From Candidatus Gallipaludibacter merdavium (GTDB lineage: Bacteria; Bacteroidota; Bacteroidia; Bacteroidales; Paludibacteraceae), in assembly GCA_017694875.1 (NCBI GenBank), contig JADIMG010000110.1, forward strand, positions 1 through 41,620: a stretch of DNA of 41,620 nucleotides. Direction: 5' to 3'. A program made the position numbers and the translations under genes. How positions within the stretch are numbered: position 1 is the first letter of the stretch; every line of letters starts with the position of its first letter. The notes beneath the pieces are model-generated. The model searched no databases and was not told where the DNA came from. It was given only the letters and a program-made list of their open reading frames with translations. This document shows positions 5,909-16,034 of the stretch, piece by piece.

Positions 5909-8149
5909 CTATGACAGAATTTTTAAACAACGGATGTTCTTACCATCAGTAATACGCATAATATATACACCGTTACTCGGAACATTCAATATATTTGAGC
6001 CTACCGTTAAGTCTCCTTCTTTAATAACAATCCCGGTTATTCCATACAAGGTATACGAACATTCTTGCCCTGTGTCGTTTCTGACAACAGTTTGTCCTTG
6101 TCCATCCTTAAAAAAGGAAATTGCCATCTCTCCCTCTTTTGATGACAGGAGACCTGTCGATGGTGACATTGGTGTTTTTGCGTAAGCTGTATTTGCTCCC
6201 AAGCGGTGTCCTGCTTCAAAGAACAGGTACCAGCAACCTGCGTCATCCTGAATGAAAAACGGTGATGCGACGCGGGAAACGGCAGACATAGAACCATCGC
6301 CATTATCCATAATTTTGACATCTTTGTAATTCAGGTATGTTCCCCAATGTACTTCCATATCAAAATTCTGTCCGACCTCAGCCACAGAGATATTGCCCGC
6401 ACTGCTGTGGAACAGAACAAAACACCGGTTATCAACAACCATCAGAAAGGGGCCACTGACATTATTTGCATAATTGGGTTTTGTTGTTGTTCCTGGAATT
6501 GTTTTGCATGCGGTTGATGGTCTAATCAACGGTTTTCTGATAGCTTTCCAGTCTATGCCATCATTGGAGTGTGCCCAATAGATTGTCCGTTTATTATTTT
6601 CATTAATCATCAAAAGCATGACATACTTGTTGTCATAGCCAGGCACTTCATATTCAAAAACTTTTGCATAGCTGGCCTCACGTGAACTGAAACTGAAATC
6701 ATCATATTGTACAACCTTGTCTCCATATTCCCAATCCCATAGATTGTTGCTTGTCGCATAATTTGTCCGGTTGTTGTCCCCATGGAAATACATGAAATAC
6801 TTCTCATACACTTCGTTCCAAATAATATGACACGAAGAAATATGTGCCGTATTTACCCCTTGTTCTATTATCCAATCATTGGTCATTCTAATGCCTTGTT
6901 CAGTCCATGGTCCATCCAGTGTTGGTCCTGTATAGAGATACATGCCTCCCGGATTATCATGCGGAGTGTGATACCAGTAATAGCGGTCAATAGGTTGGGT
7001 TCCATCTTTGAAGCGACCATTTGCATCTACCTGTTCATATGCATCAATTACAACGGGGAAAATGTATTCATTGGTCGGTGATGGAATAAGATAATCCTCT
7101 GTATTGATGACAAATCCAACGGGTTCAACTACCGGTAGCAATCCTGTCTCAATGGGTGATGGTCCTACCACATAATATGGTTCCGACTTGGATTTTATGG
7201 TCTCGCTTTCAGTCGTGTTGGCGTATGCCCTGATTTCGTAAATGCCTTCCGGCAATTCTGCAGGAATGTTCAGTGAGCCTGTTGCTTTATTGTTTGCAAT
7301 GGTGAATGTATCTGGCTCCGTCCAGGATTGTCCTAAACTATCATATACAGAAACAAAAATTGGAGTACCATCCGTAACGGAGTCTGTTTCCAGTGTTACT
7401 TGTACGGTATGTGGGTTGCCGACTACATGACTGTCTGAGTTCAATGAAAGTGTACGGACTTGAGGTGTCAATGAGAAATTCCCTGTTCCGCATTTGACAT
7501 AAGCTATATCCATGTCACAATACTGATTTTTGTCTGCACCGATACGGAAATAATTATTAGAACCGTCGTAATGTGTTTTCACACCTGTGACAACCGGGTC
7601 TTCCATATCATCAATGTATATGTCGTAGGTATAATTGGCTGCATAATATACAAATCGGTAAACATGCCAGTCTGCCGTATTAAGCAGATATTTTTCATCA
7701 GTATCGTGCTGCCAAGCAGGCGTAAAACATAAATATCCGTTTTCAGCATCGCCATATTTAAGATAGACTTTCAGTTTTTTCCCGCCGAAACATATCGTTA
7801 TCTGATTAGCTTCAAATATGGTTTCCGTATCGGCAAGCGCAATCGGATTCAATTTTGCCTTGATATCTATTGTATAGTCGTTACCATTATTTGTTGCCGG
7901 GTAACTTTCAGGGGTTAAGAAGCCATCTGCACCGGAAAATTTCCAGATATGCACATAACCGTCAGCTTGTTCTGCACTTAAGTAGGTTTTAGAGCACTTC
8001 CAGGCTGCTTCCTGTTCGGTTTCTCCAGCTTGGTTCCAGGACTCCATTGACTTATTCAGGATATTCCAGTTTTCAGTAGCTGTAACAGAGAATCCTGTAT
8101 TGAAAGCAAGCATTGTCGAAATGCATAATAATCGAATTTTCTTTTTCAT
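5909..8149 (-). CDS. Secreted lectin-like plus five-bladed beta-propeller protein (GH43-like fold), possible new glycosidase
   Basis: A 746-residue protein with a Sec signal peptide (MKKKIRLLCISTMLAFNTGFSVTA). Residues about 25-220 form a concanavalin/LamG-like jelly roll (YTIDIKAKLNP, WHVYRFVYYAANYTYDIYIDD). About 225-330 is an immunoglobulin-like module. About 350-690 repeats segments of the beta-propeller hydrolase type: MYLYTGPTLDGPWTEQG, SSCHIIWNEVYEKYFMYFHGD, TIYWAHSNDGIDWKAIRKPLI and ASPFFIQDDAGCWYLFFEAGH. This resembles the GH43/GH117/GH130 fold group, but I cannot place it in a named family. The end (NGVYIMRITDGKNIRCLKIL) looks like a type IX secretion tail without the usual YPNP start. 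It is the last gene of the six-gene minus-strand operon. Removal of a terminal sugar of the target glycan is possible; it could also be a binding protein. Confidence 0.7.
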   Translation of the reverse strand: MKKKIRLLCISTMLAFNTGFSVTATENWNILNKSMESWNQAGETEQEAAWKCSKTYLSAEQADGYVHIWKFSGADGFLTPESYPATNNGNDYTIDIKAKLNPIALADTETIFEANQITICFGGKKLKVYLKYGDAENGYLCFTPAWQHDTDEKYLLNTADWHVYRFVYYAANYTYDIYIDDMEDPVVTGVKTHYDGSNNYFRIGADKNQYCDMDIAYVKCGTGNFSLTPQVRTLSLNSDSHVVGNPHTVQVTLETDSVTDGTPIFVSVYDSLGQSWTEPDTFTIANNKATGSLNIPAELPEGIYEIRAYANTTESETIKSKSEPYYVVGPSPIETGLLPVVEPVGFVINTEDYLIPSPTNEYIFPVVIDAYEQVDANGRFKDGTQPIDRYYWYHTPHDNPGGMYLYTGPTLDGPWTEQGIRMTNDWIIEQGVNTAHISSCHIIWNEVYEKYFMYFHGDNNRTNYATSNNLWDWEYGDKVVQYDDFSFSSREASYAKVFEYEVPGYDNKYVMLLMINENNKRTIYWAHSNDGIDWKAIRKPLIRPSTACKTIPGTTTKPNYANNVSGPFLMVVDNRCFVLFHSSAGNISVAEVGQNFDMEVHWGTYLNYKDVKIMDNGDGSMSAVSRVASPFFIQDDAGCWYLFFEAGHRLGANTAYAKTPMSPSTGLLSSKEGEMAISFFKDGQGQTVVRNDTGQECSYTLYGITGIVIKEGDLTVGSNILNVPSNGVYIMRITDGKNIRCLKILS

Positions 8150-8178
8150 GGCAAAATATTTATTTTCCTGTTAGTGGA

Positions 8179-9885
8179 TTATTTTTCACGATGATATTGA
8201 ATGAATGCGGCAATTGGAATTCCCATTGTCGGATAATTTGGATAGGGGTGTGGGTTGCCTGTCTGCACACCATTTTCGTTTTTATTGTATCCGTTTTCGC
8301 TGTCAATGGTAATACCTACATCTACCAGATAATATCCTTCCGACTCGCGGTTGTCAAAAGTATCAATGATATTTTTCCTGAGTCTCCACATGGCTGCATT
8401 TTGAAGCAATGTGAAAGTGCCGCTGTCATTGTTCATACTGCCACATGTGCTGCATGGTATCAGAATCATGAATTTCCCGTCTGGAACAGCTTCCAGATAT
8501 GAGTTTTTCATTGTTTCTATCTGTTGGTTCCAAGTTGTGAAATCGGCATCTGGAAGTTCCCGGAAGTCGTTCAGACCCAACATCTCTCCGACGAATTGGG
8601 GCTTAGGCAAATCCCAGGCCTCAAGATATTTGGTATAATTGAAACTCCAGGAAAAGTCATCCTTGTTTACCAAAACCCATTCCTCCCCATCGTACAGGAC
8701 AAATGAGTTCTGATTGTTGTCATATTGGACATCACCTTTTTGGGGTAGCAGCAAAAATCCGGTTTCTGCATCGAAGCGAATGGCGAAATCATCAAAGCGT
8801 CCACAGGTATATGCGAGTCCGGTATTTCCATTCATAACCTTATGACAATTTATCCAAAAAGCGGTGGCACCATAATAACGATAATCTCCATCTGGATGCA
8901 TGAATCCTTGGTATGCTTTTGTTGGTGCAGTGTGTACTGAGAAGTAATCTTGCAACCGGTCGCCTCCACGGCCTTCGTCATACTGTCCGACTTCTCCTTC
9001 CACTTTTCGCAGACCAACCATTTTAATGTTGGGGACATAGCCCTTTGTCAGCAAAGCATCCTTAAAGAAAGCACCTTGTACATAGCTGTCGCCAATTATT
9101 TGTACGTACACTTCTTTGTCGCCAACACTTTTTTCTCCAAGACGTACGATAGAGGTCAACGATTTGAGTTTCTCCAGTTCCTGATTATATAGGGTTGCTG
9201 TAATTGTTTGCCATGCTTTAGGTTTATCAATGTATACATAACGTTCAGATTGTTCCAGAAAAGGAGTTCTGCTCGTAAAACGGACGAACTCGATGGCTGG
9301 ACGCCAACGTCTGATAAATGGTTCTACATAGATATCATTCCGTGTATCTGACAGCATATACAAATACTTTGGCAAACAAATATCGTTTGTAGTTTCGCTT
9401 TGCCCGGATTCCAGTTTTAAACTGACAGTAGTTCCATCGGTAAATGTAAAAATAATGTTTTCTCCATCTGCAACAACACTGTTGACACATGATTCTTGTA
9501 TGCTTGCTTGTATTTTTGTGTCTGAACCGTTTATGAACCAATTGCCATTTTCCCCAATGACAATCTCCGGTATGTTTTGCGTATCATCAACAGGTATTCC
9601 GGTATCTTTTCCGTTGAGAAGCCATGTCCCATTTTCCGAACGGGAAACAATCGGTGTCGCCTCGTCAAATACAAGCCAACTGTTATTGGAGAGGACTATC
9701 ACGTAACCATCATCTGTATATGTGATGCCCGTTATCGTAGAACCACACTGCAAAGCCTCAATCAGTTTGCGTTGCATATCCAGTTCCTGCCTCAATTCTT
9801 CAATGTCATTTTTCAAGCTGTTCTGACAAGATGGTAATAAAATGGCCATGAACAATAGCCAGCAGAAGTAAACAATGTTTTTCAT
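8179..9885 (-). CDS. SGNH-type carbohydrate esterase lipoprotein with N-terminal coiled coil (DUF4988-like)
   Basis: A 568-residue lipoprotein: signal MKNIVYFCWLLFMAILLPSC with the lipidated cysteine at 20. Residues about 22-45 form a coiled coil (NDIEELRQELDMQRKLIEAL). About 50-165 carries repeated short beta elements (ENGTWLLNGKDTGIPV, ENGNWFINGSDTKIQ) like the DUF4988 stalk of Bacteroides surface proteins. The SGNH hydrolase domain starts near 255: nucleophile S267 in IIGDSYVQG, N439 in the GLND motif, and a possible catalytic histidine at 546 in GNPHPYP, replacing the usual DxxH. Family members remove acetyl or other acyl groups from sugars. It lies between GH3 and the propeller gene (29 bases). 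Deacetylation of mannose would suit a xanthan-like substrate, but the acyl group is not known. Confidence 0.75.
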   Translation of the reverse strand: MKNIVYFCWLLFMAILLPSCQNSLKNDIEELRQELDMQRKLIEALQCGSTITGITYTDDGYVIVLSNNSWLVFDEATPIVSRSENGTWLLNGKDTGIPVDDTQNIPEIVIGENGNWFINGSDTKIQASIQESCVNSVVADGENIIFTFTDGTTVSLKLESGQSETTNDICLPKYLYMLSDTRNDIYVEPFIRRWRPAIEFVRFTSRTPFLEQSERYVYIDKPKAWQTITATLYNQELEKLKSLTSIVRLGEKSVGDKEVYVQIIGDSYVQGAFFKDALLTKGYVPNIKMVGLRKVEGEVGQYDEGRGGDRLQDYFSVHTAPTKAYQGFMHPDGDYRYYGATAFWINCHKVMNGNTGLAYTCGRFDDFAIRFDAETGFLLLPQKGDVQYDNNQNSFVLYDGEEWVLVNKDDFSWSFNYTKYLEAWDLPKPQFVGEMLGLNDFRELPDADFTTWNQQIETMKNSYLEAVPDGKFMILIPCSTCGSMNNDSGTFTLLQNAAMWRLRKNIIDTFDNRESEGYYLVDVGITIDSENGYNKNENGVQTGNPHPYPNYPTMGIPIAAFIQYHREK

Positions 9886-9934
9886 ATATCATGTATTATA
9901 ATGTTAGATTATTCTCCTGTTTTTGATGGATGCT

Positions 9935-12301
9935 TTATTCTGGACAGACATAAAAATTTTTGGTCAGTCGGATATCTGCAGACGAACTTCCAATCATTAC
10001 CGAGAAATCTCCCGGTTCCACCACAAAATGATTTTCCTGGTTATATAGTTCCATATCCTGTGGTGTTAACACAAATTCCACTAATTTTTCTTCGCCTGGT
10101 TTAAGATGAATACGCTCAAATCCACGCAGTACTCTGTCATAAGTTATGACAGAGCTCACTTCATCACGAAGATAAAGCTGAACGATTTCATCACCGGCAA
10201 GGTTTCCGGTATTCTTTACCACACAGCGAAGTGTTATGCTGTCATGCATGTTTATTGTATCATGGTCTATTTTCAAGTCGTTGTATGCGAAAGTCGTATA
10301 GCTCAATCCGTAACCGAATGGATACAATGCACCGTCTACCCGAACCTTCCCCTTGGAGTCTGCTGCTGGTTTGAAGGGGAAAGCATATGGAATTTGGCCG
10401 ACTGACTTCGGGAACGTAACAGGCAGTTTACCGCCAGGATTATATTCTCCGAAGAGTACGCTTGCGATGGCATCGCCTGTAAATTCGCCGGGAAACCAGC
10501 CGTGCACTATGGCTGGAACATATTTTTCTGCCCAGTTAATAGTGGCAGCACGACCATCAAGCAGTACCAAGACAACAGGTTTACCAACTGCACAAACCGC
10601 TCTGAGCAACTCTTCCTGACGACCACATAAATCCAAATCCGACCGGGAGTATTCTTCGCGTACCGTTTTTTCATTTCCTCCCAAAACCAGTATGGACACA
10701 TCCGATTCTGATGCAAGTGCAACGGCTTCATCTATCATGGATTGCTCTTTTTCATCAAGGGGAACATAGTAAAGTTCGCTCTCGGGGAAATGACTGTCTA
10801 TAATATCAGCTCCTTTTGCGTATTTTACGGTAGCGTGGACTAATTTTTCTTTTATCCCTTCGTAAACTGTCTTTATTGGGGCATTGGCTGGACCATAGCG
10901 GCAAATCAGATCTGTTTTCTCATGGGCATTTGGTCCTATTACAGCTACCTTTTTCAGTCCTTTCGACAAAGGCAATAGGTTTCCTTCGTTTTTTAGCAAT
11001 ACAATTGATTCCAAAGCAGCCTGTTTGGATATAGCCTGATGTTCTTTGCTGTGCACGTTACGCTCAGCGGAAATAGTATCACCGCGGTAAGGATTGTCAA
11101 ATAATCCAAGTCTGAATTTTACCCGTAATACATCAGCTACCCGCAGGTCTAATGTTTCCATGGATATTTTCCCGTCTGCAATAGCCTTGCGTAGTGGCAG
11201 AATGTAATTTTCCGGCGAGCTGAAGGCTGTTCTTACATTCAATCCTGCATTCACGACCTGGGCTGCTGCATCAGGCAAATCAGTGGCAACTCTATGTTTG
11301 GAATACAGGAACTCGATAGCCTCACTGTCAGAAACGACATATCCGTCAAATCCCCATTGTTCTCTTAGAATCTCTGTTAGAAAATAATGACTTCCGGAAA
11401 CTGGTATGCCATCATAATCATTGTAGGAGCTCATTACGCCCATGGCAGCCGCTTCAGAAAATGCTTTGCGGAATGGTTCCAGAAAAATTGTCATCATCTC
11501 TCTAGGTGCGACGTGTGGATCTGTACGTGTGCCTTCATCACGTCCACCTACAGGAATACTGTAAACCGCAAAATGTTTGGGCGTTGAAACCACTCCGTGT
11601 TCTTGTAGGCCTTCTATCATTTGTTTTCCCAGTTCGCCCACAAGATACGGGTCTTCGCCATAACATTCCACTACACGCCCCCAACGGGGATCACGGGCTA
11701 CATCCAGAATGGGAGAGTAGATGTTCGTGTACCCGAGTGCATTGGCTTCTTCGGCTGTAACTCGTGCTATTTCACGAATCAGTTCCCTGTTCCAAGTAGA
11801 GCCTTGTCCGCATTGTGCAGGAAACATGGTTGCTCGGTCATGGCAAAGGCCGCGTATTCCTTCATTGGTGAAATCGACTGGAATGCCTAGACGGGTTTCT
11901 TCAACAAACCATTTTTGAATTTCATGCCTATTTTTTACGCTGACGGCATAAGGAAATGACAATTCTGAGGCGAAAGTACCCAAACCGTTTGCTTGCTCAT
12001 CTATATTTGCGATACCATCTTTCCAGACTTTCTGTTTCCAGTTTTCACTTGGCATTTTGTCTGCAAGCACCCTGCCTGAACCATATAAGGTGGCTAACTG
12101 GCATGTCTTTTCATCCAGATTCATTTGTTGCAACAAATCTTTGACACGTACCTCTACCTGTTGGGCTGGATCTTCATATACATCCTTTATACCATTTTTA
12201 TTGAAGTCAATCCAACCTTCCTTATAGATGTCCCCGTTTCCAGATACATGATATATCGGAAGGAGGAGAAAAAACATTATCCATGCATGTTTGCCATTCA
12301 T
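9935..12301 (-). CDS. Glycoside hydrolase family 3, periplasmic beta-glucosidase type
   Basis: A 788-residue protein with a Sec signal peptide (MNGKHAWIMFFLLLPIYHVSG). It starts with a D-x-N-x-N-G calcium-loop-like segment (DFNKNGIKDVYED) often seen before the GH3 barrel in Bacteroidetes. The TIM-barrel domain contains GIRGLCHDRATMFP, DVARDPRWGRVVECYGEDPYL and TPKHFAVYS. The nucleophile is D325 in GYVVSDSEA, where many family members have SDWxA. The C-terminal domains include LLKNEGNLLPL, a candidate acid/base segment GGNEKTVREEYSRSDL and a fibronectin III-like end. The enzyme should remove beta-linked glucose from non-reducing ends of oligosaccharides imported to the periplasm. It is four bases from the upstream GH88 gene. 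Exact linkage is not determinable here. Confidence 0.92.
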   Translation of the reverse strand: MNGKHAWIMFFLLLPIYHVSGNGDIYKEGWIDFNKNGIKDVYEDPAQQVEVRVKDLLQQMNLDEKTCQLATLYGSGRVLADKMPSENWKQKVWKDGIANIDEQANGLGTFASELSFPYAVSVKNRHEIQKWFVEETRLGIPVDFTNEGIRGLCHDRATMFPAQCGQGSTWNRELIREIARVTAEEANALGYTNIYSPILDVARDPRWGRVVECYGEDPYLVGELGKQMIEGLQEHGVVSTPKHFAVYSIPVGGRDEGTRTDPHVAPREMMTIFLEPFRKAFSEAAAMGVMSSYNDYDGIPVSGSHYFLTEILREQWGFDGYVVSDSEAIEFLYSKHRVATDLPDAAAQVVNAGLNVRTAFSSPENYILPLRKAIADGKISMETLDLRVADVLRVKFRLGLFDNPYRGDTISAERNVHSKEHQAISKQAALESIVLLKNEGNLLPLSKGLKKVAVIGPNAHEKTDLICRYGPANAPIKTVYEGIKEKLVHATVKYAKGADIIDSHFPESELYYVPLDEKEQSMIDEAVALASESDVSILVLGGNEKTVREEYSRSDLDLCGRQEELLRAVCAVGKPVVLVLLDGRAATINWAEKYVPAIVHGWFPGEFTGDAIASVLFGEYNPGGKLPVTFPKSVGQIPYAFPFKPAADSKGKVRVDGALYPFGYGLSYTTFAYNDLKIDHDTINMHDSITLRCVVKNTGNLAGDEIVQLYLRDEVSSVITYDRVLRGFERIHLKPGEEKLVEFVLTPQDMELYNQENHFVVEPGDFSVMIGSSSADIRLTKNFYVCPE

Positions 12302-12305
12302 ATAG

Positions 12306-13544
12306 TTACTGTTTTTCTGACAGGGTATTTATTCTTTTCAGTGTTTTATATCTGTGTAAGGCTTCAATGTAATAATAGTCTGCATAATTAATGGATGCAT
12401 CTATTTCATAACCAGCTGGCATATTTCCTGTTGCATGCAACAGGAAAGCCGTTTTTTGGTTGCCACACCGGTAATAGTCGGAAGCGAGACTGTTCAACAT
12501 GTGTTCGGCTGCTTGCCAATAATATTCCGACATGGCTTTATTGTCCTCTAGAGATGACAACTCCAATAGGGCAGATGCACAAACGGCTGCGGCTGACACA
12601 TCTTTGGGTTGATTCTGAATATCGGGAGCATCAAAATCCCAGTAAGGCACATAATCATCCGGCAAACGTGTCAGATAGGCATCTGCCAGTTTTTCCGCAA
12701 ATCTTAGATATTCCTTGTTTCCTGTTTCGCGATAAACCATTGTAAATCCGTAAATGGCCCACGCTTGCCCTCTTGACCAGCAAGATTCATCACTATATCC
12801 CTGATTGGTAAGTCCTTTAATAAAGTTGCCACTCACTGTGTCGTATATGGCTACATGGTAATTGGTATAATCTGGCCGGAATTGATGTTGCATAGTTACT
12901 CTGGCATGGCTTTCTGCCATACGATAGAAGTCTTTGTTGTTTCCGTTCCGAGCTGCCCAAAACAACAAATCCAAATTCATCATGTTGTCCATAATCGTGT
13001 TGTGGGGCCAACCCTTTTCTTTTTCCATGTGGGGCCATGATAAAATCGTTCCCACTTTGGGATTGAAAAAAGCGGCTAATTTATCAGCTCCAGCCAAAGC
13101 TATCTTTTTGTAATAGGGGTCGCCTGTTATCCGATAAGCATTTACAAAACTACAGAAGAATTGAAATCCCAAGTCATGATCTCCGCGATGTTCCGGGTTT
13201 AGCAGATCTGCCAAACAGTTTGTATAATGCTCTGCCTCTTTTTTCACGGATTCATCGCCTGTGTTTTCGTAGTCATACCACAAAATGCCAGGCCAGAAAC
13301 CGCTTGTCCAGTCATATGCATTTGTCATGTTCCATTTATCGGACATGGTATTGATACTTCTGGGCAGCATGCAAGAATCATTTTCAATGAGTTGCAAGGT
13401 TCGTTTTACTTGATTATGACAATATGCTAAATCAGCAACAACATCCACACTGTTTCCCTTACAATCATTGGCTGATAATTTGCAGGAACAAAGCATGATG
13501 CATGCGATACCCATTAGTAGAAATATGATATTCCTTATTTTCAT
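12306..13544 (-). CDS. Glycoside hydrolase family 88, unsaturated glucuronyl hydrolase, lipoprotein
   Basis: A 412-residue lipoprotein (lipobox MLCSC, cysteine 21) with the alpha6/alpha6 barrel of GH88. Conserved stretches are DWTSGFWPGILWYDYE, HDLGFQFF (D124), IMDNMMNLDLLFWAA (D186), CWSRGQAWAIYGF and YWDFDAP. D124 and D186 align with the two aspartates essential in Bacillus unsaturated glucuronyl hydrolase. The family hydrates the double bond of 4,5-unsaturated uronic acids made by polysaccharide lyases and so releases them. Its presence therefore predicts a lyase acting on a glucuronic acid-containing polymer, which matches the lyase-like gene at 28768. Located between GH94 (36 bases upstream) and GH3 (4 bases downstream). 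Confidence 0.92.
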   Translation of the reverse strand: MKIRNIIFLLMGIACIMLCSCKLSANDCKGNSVDVVADLAYCHNQVKRTLQLIENDSCMLPRSINTMSDKWNMTNAYDWTSGFWPGILWYDYENTGDESVKKEAEHYTNCLADLLNPEHRGDHDLGFQFFCSFVNAYRITGDPYYKKIALAGADKLAAFFNPKVGTILSWPHMEKEKGWPHNTIMDNMMNLDLLFWAARNGNNKDFYRMAESHARVTMQHQFRPDYTNYHVAIYDTVSGNFIKGLTNQGYSDESCWSRGQAWAIYGFTMVYRETGNKEYLRFAEKLADAYLTRLPDDYVPYWDFDAPDIQNQPKDVSAAAVCASALLELSSLEDNKAMSEYYWQAAEHMLNSLASDYYRCGNQKTAFLLHATGNMPAGYEIDASINYADYYYIEALHRYKTLKRINTLSEKQ

Positions 13545-13580
13545 ACCTGTTAGTTGTTTAATATCCGTTTCTTCATGGAG

Positions 13581-16022
13581 TTACATAATAACTTCCACCT
13601 GATGTGTTTCTCCTGCCGGCATAATCGGTACAAGCTGGCCATCTAGTTTTTGCCCATCCAGATAAAGGGTTCTGACGCCTTTCATGTGGCCGTCGGGGTT
13701 TGTAATTCGTATGCGATATTCAGTACCTCTGAAATGGCGTACTACTGTAAATTCCTTCCATGAGGCTGGAATGCATGGGTCTATGTACAGGCCATCAAAT
13801 TCAGGACGGATACCTAGGATATATTGTGTTATGGCAAAATAATTCCAGGCAGCTGTTCCTGTCAGCCAGGAGTTTTTGGCTTCTCCAGGCTTGTAGGCTT
13901 CTTTACCGGCAATCATCTGTGCATAGACGTAAGGTTCTACTTTGTGAAGTTCGCTACGTGATTCCTCAACATAGGCAGGACATATCCGTTTATAATAATC
14001 CCAAGCTAAATCACCACGCCCTCTGACTGTTTCCGCAATCATTATCCATGGATTATTGTGACAGAATATGCCGGCATTCTCCTTGTATCCTTCTGGATAA
14101 CTGGATATTTCGCCGTATTCAATATGATAGGTCTTATAAGCGGGAAAATTCAGGACAATTCCATATTCACATCCCAGTTGTTCATTTACGGCATCCAAAG
14201 CTTTTTCTACATAACCTTCATCCAGTCCGATTCCAGCCATGGCACACCAGCCGTTGGATTCGATAAATATCTTGCCTTCTTCATTCTCATGCGAACCTAT
14301 TTTATTGCCATAAAAATCATAAGCCCGTAAGAACCATTCTCCGTCCCAGCCATATAACTTGACAGCCTCAATCATTTGCTGGACATGATGCATCGCACGG
14401 TCAGCTTCAGCCTTCTTTCCTAGACGTTCAGCCAATATAGCGTATTCACGCCCATACATGACAAACAGGCCGGCTATCATCAAACTTTCAGCTTTTGAAC
14501 CTTTTGTCTTGTTCTCTGTTGTCTGGAAACTTTCATCCGGATTGGTGGAAAAACAGTTTAGATTCAAACAATCATTCCAGTCTGCCCGACCGATTAAAGG
14601 CAAACCGTGAGGACCGAGATTATTGACAACATGATTAAATGAATTGGTCAAATGTTCGAATAGTGTGGCTTTGTTGTTGGGCTGATTATCATACGAAACC
14701 ATTTCGTCTAGAATTGAAAAATCGCCAGTTTCTTTTAAGTATTGGACAGTTCCGAATATTAGCCACATGGGGTCATCGTTAAAGCCCTGTCCAATTTCGT
14801 TATTCCCTTTTTTCGTCAAAGGCTGATATTGATGGTAACAGCCGCCATCTGGAAATTGTGTGGCAGCAAGATCAAGCAGACGTGTACGCGCACGTTCGGG
14901 AATTTGATGCAAAAATCCAATCAAATCCTGATTGGAATCACGGAAACCCATGCCACGGCCAATACCACTTTCAAAAAAGGAAGCGGAACGTGAAAAACAA
15001 AAAGTAATCATACATTGGTATGGATTCCATATATTCACCATACGGTCCAGTTTTTCATCCCCAGAATGCAGTTCATATACGTTCAATAAGCGGTCCCAAT
15101 AGTCCCGTAATTCTTGAAAAGCTGCGTTTACCTTTGATACGGTATCAAATTTAGCTATAGTTTCTTCAGCCTTGCGTGTATTTATTACTTGTAGTGCTTC
15201 CCATTTTTCATTATCCGGATTTTCTGCGTAACCCAGAACAAATATGAGCGTTTGCTCTGCATGTGGTGCCAATTCAATTTCTATACAATGCGATGCAATT
15301 GGCGACCAACCGTGTGCCACACTATTATATGACTGTCCTTGCATGACTGCTTGGGGCGCATCGAAGCCGTTATCTTGTCCCAGGAACACATCTCTGTCCG
15401 TATCAAAGCCATTGATAGGTTGATTCACGGAATAGTATGCATAATGGTTGCGGCGTTCTCTATATTCTGTTTTATGGTAGATAACACTTCCCCGAACCTC
15501 CACTTCACCAATTGACAGGTTCCGCTGGAAATTTTCCATATCTGTTTGGGCATTCCAGAAACACCATTCGACAAAAGAAAATAATTTGATTTTTTTTGAT
15601 ATCTCTGTGGTGTTGCGTAAAGTAACCTGCTGAATTTCAGCCTGAGTGTGTAACGGAACAAAAAACAACACTTCCGCTTCCAGTCCCAACTTACAACCTT
15701 TAATTTTGGTATAGCTCATTCCATGGCGGCATTCATAGCTGTCTAGCGGTGTTTTGCATGGTTTCCATCCAGGATTCCACACAACGCCTCCGTCATTGAT
15801 ATAAAAATAGCGTCCACCATAATCCAGAGGTACGTTGTTATAGCGATAGCGGGTAATTCGCCGAAATTTTGCATCTTTACAAAAAACATAACCGCCTCCT
15901 GTATTGGATATCAAACCAAAAAAATCTTTTGTACCCAAGTAATTGATCCACGGATAAGGAGTTTGTTTTTCTGTAATCACATACTCACGTTGTGAATCAT
16001 CATAATAGCCATATTTTTTCAT
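13581..16022 (-). CDS. Glycoside hydrolase family 94, cellobiose phosphorylase
   Basis: An 813-residue protein without a signal peptide, so cytoplasmic, and near the usual length of cellobiose phosphorylases. Family markers are [20 protein letters not shown] at the N-terminus, [47 protein letters not shown] and FNDDPMWL. The general acid is expected at D484 ([10 protein letters not shown]). The enzyme splits cellobiose with phosphate into glucose 1-phosphate and glucose. A cytoplasmic phosphorylase requires import of the disaccharide; the next gene upstream in the operon, 12 bases away, is a sodium symporter. This is strong evidence that the locus yields a beta-1,4-glucose disaccharide. Confidence 0.93.
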   Translation of the reverse strand: MKKYGYYDDSQREYVITEKQTPYPWINYLGTKDFFGLISNTGGGYVFCKDAKFRRITRYRYNNVPLDYGGRYFYINDGGVVWNPGWKPCKTPLDSYECRHGMSYTKIKGCKLGLEAEVLFFVPLHTQAEIQQVTLRNTTEISKKIKLFSFVEWCFWNAQTDMENFQRNLSIGEVEVRGSVIYHKTEYRERRNHYAYYSVNQPINGFDTDRDVFLGQDNGFDAPQAVMQGQSYNSVAHGWSPIASHCIEIELAPHAEQTLIFVLGYAENPDNEKWEALQVINTRKAEETIAKFDTVSKVNAAFQELRDYWDRLLNVYELHSGDEKLDRMVNIWNPYQCMITFCFSRSASFFESGIGRGMGFRDSNQDLIGFLHQIPERARTRLLDLAATQFPDGGCYHQYQPLTKKGNNEIGQGFNDDPMWLIFGTVQYLKETGDFSILDEMVSYDNQPNNKATLFEHLTNSFNHVVNNLGPHGLPLIGRADWNDCLNLNCFSTNPDESFQTTENKTKGSKAESLMIAGLFVMYGREYAILAERLGKKAEADRAMHHVQQMIEAVKLYGWDGEWFLRAYDFYGNKIGSHENEEGKIFIESNGWCAMAGIGLDEGYVEKALDAVNEQLGCEYGIVLNFPAYKTYHIEYGEISSYPEGYKENAGIFCHNNPWIMIAETVRGRGDLAWDYYKRICPAYVEESRSELHKVEPYVYAQMIAGKEAYKPGEAKNSWLTGTAAWNYFAITQYILGIRPEFDGLYIDPCIPASWKEFTVVRHFRGTEYRIRITNPDGHMKGVRTLYLDGQKLDGQLVPIMPAGETHQVEVIM

Positions 16023-16034
16023 AATTCAATTTTG

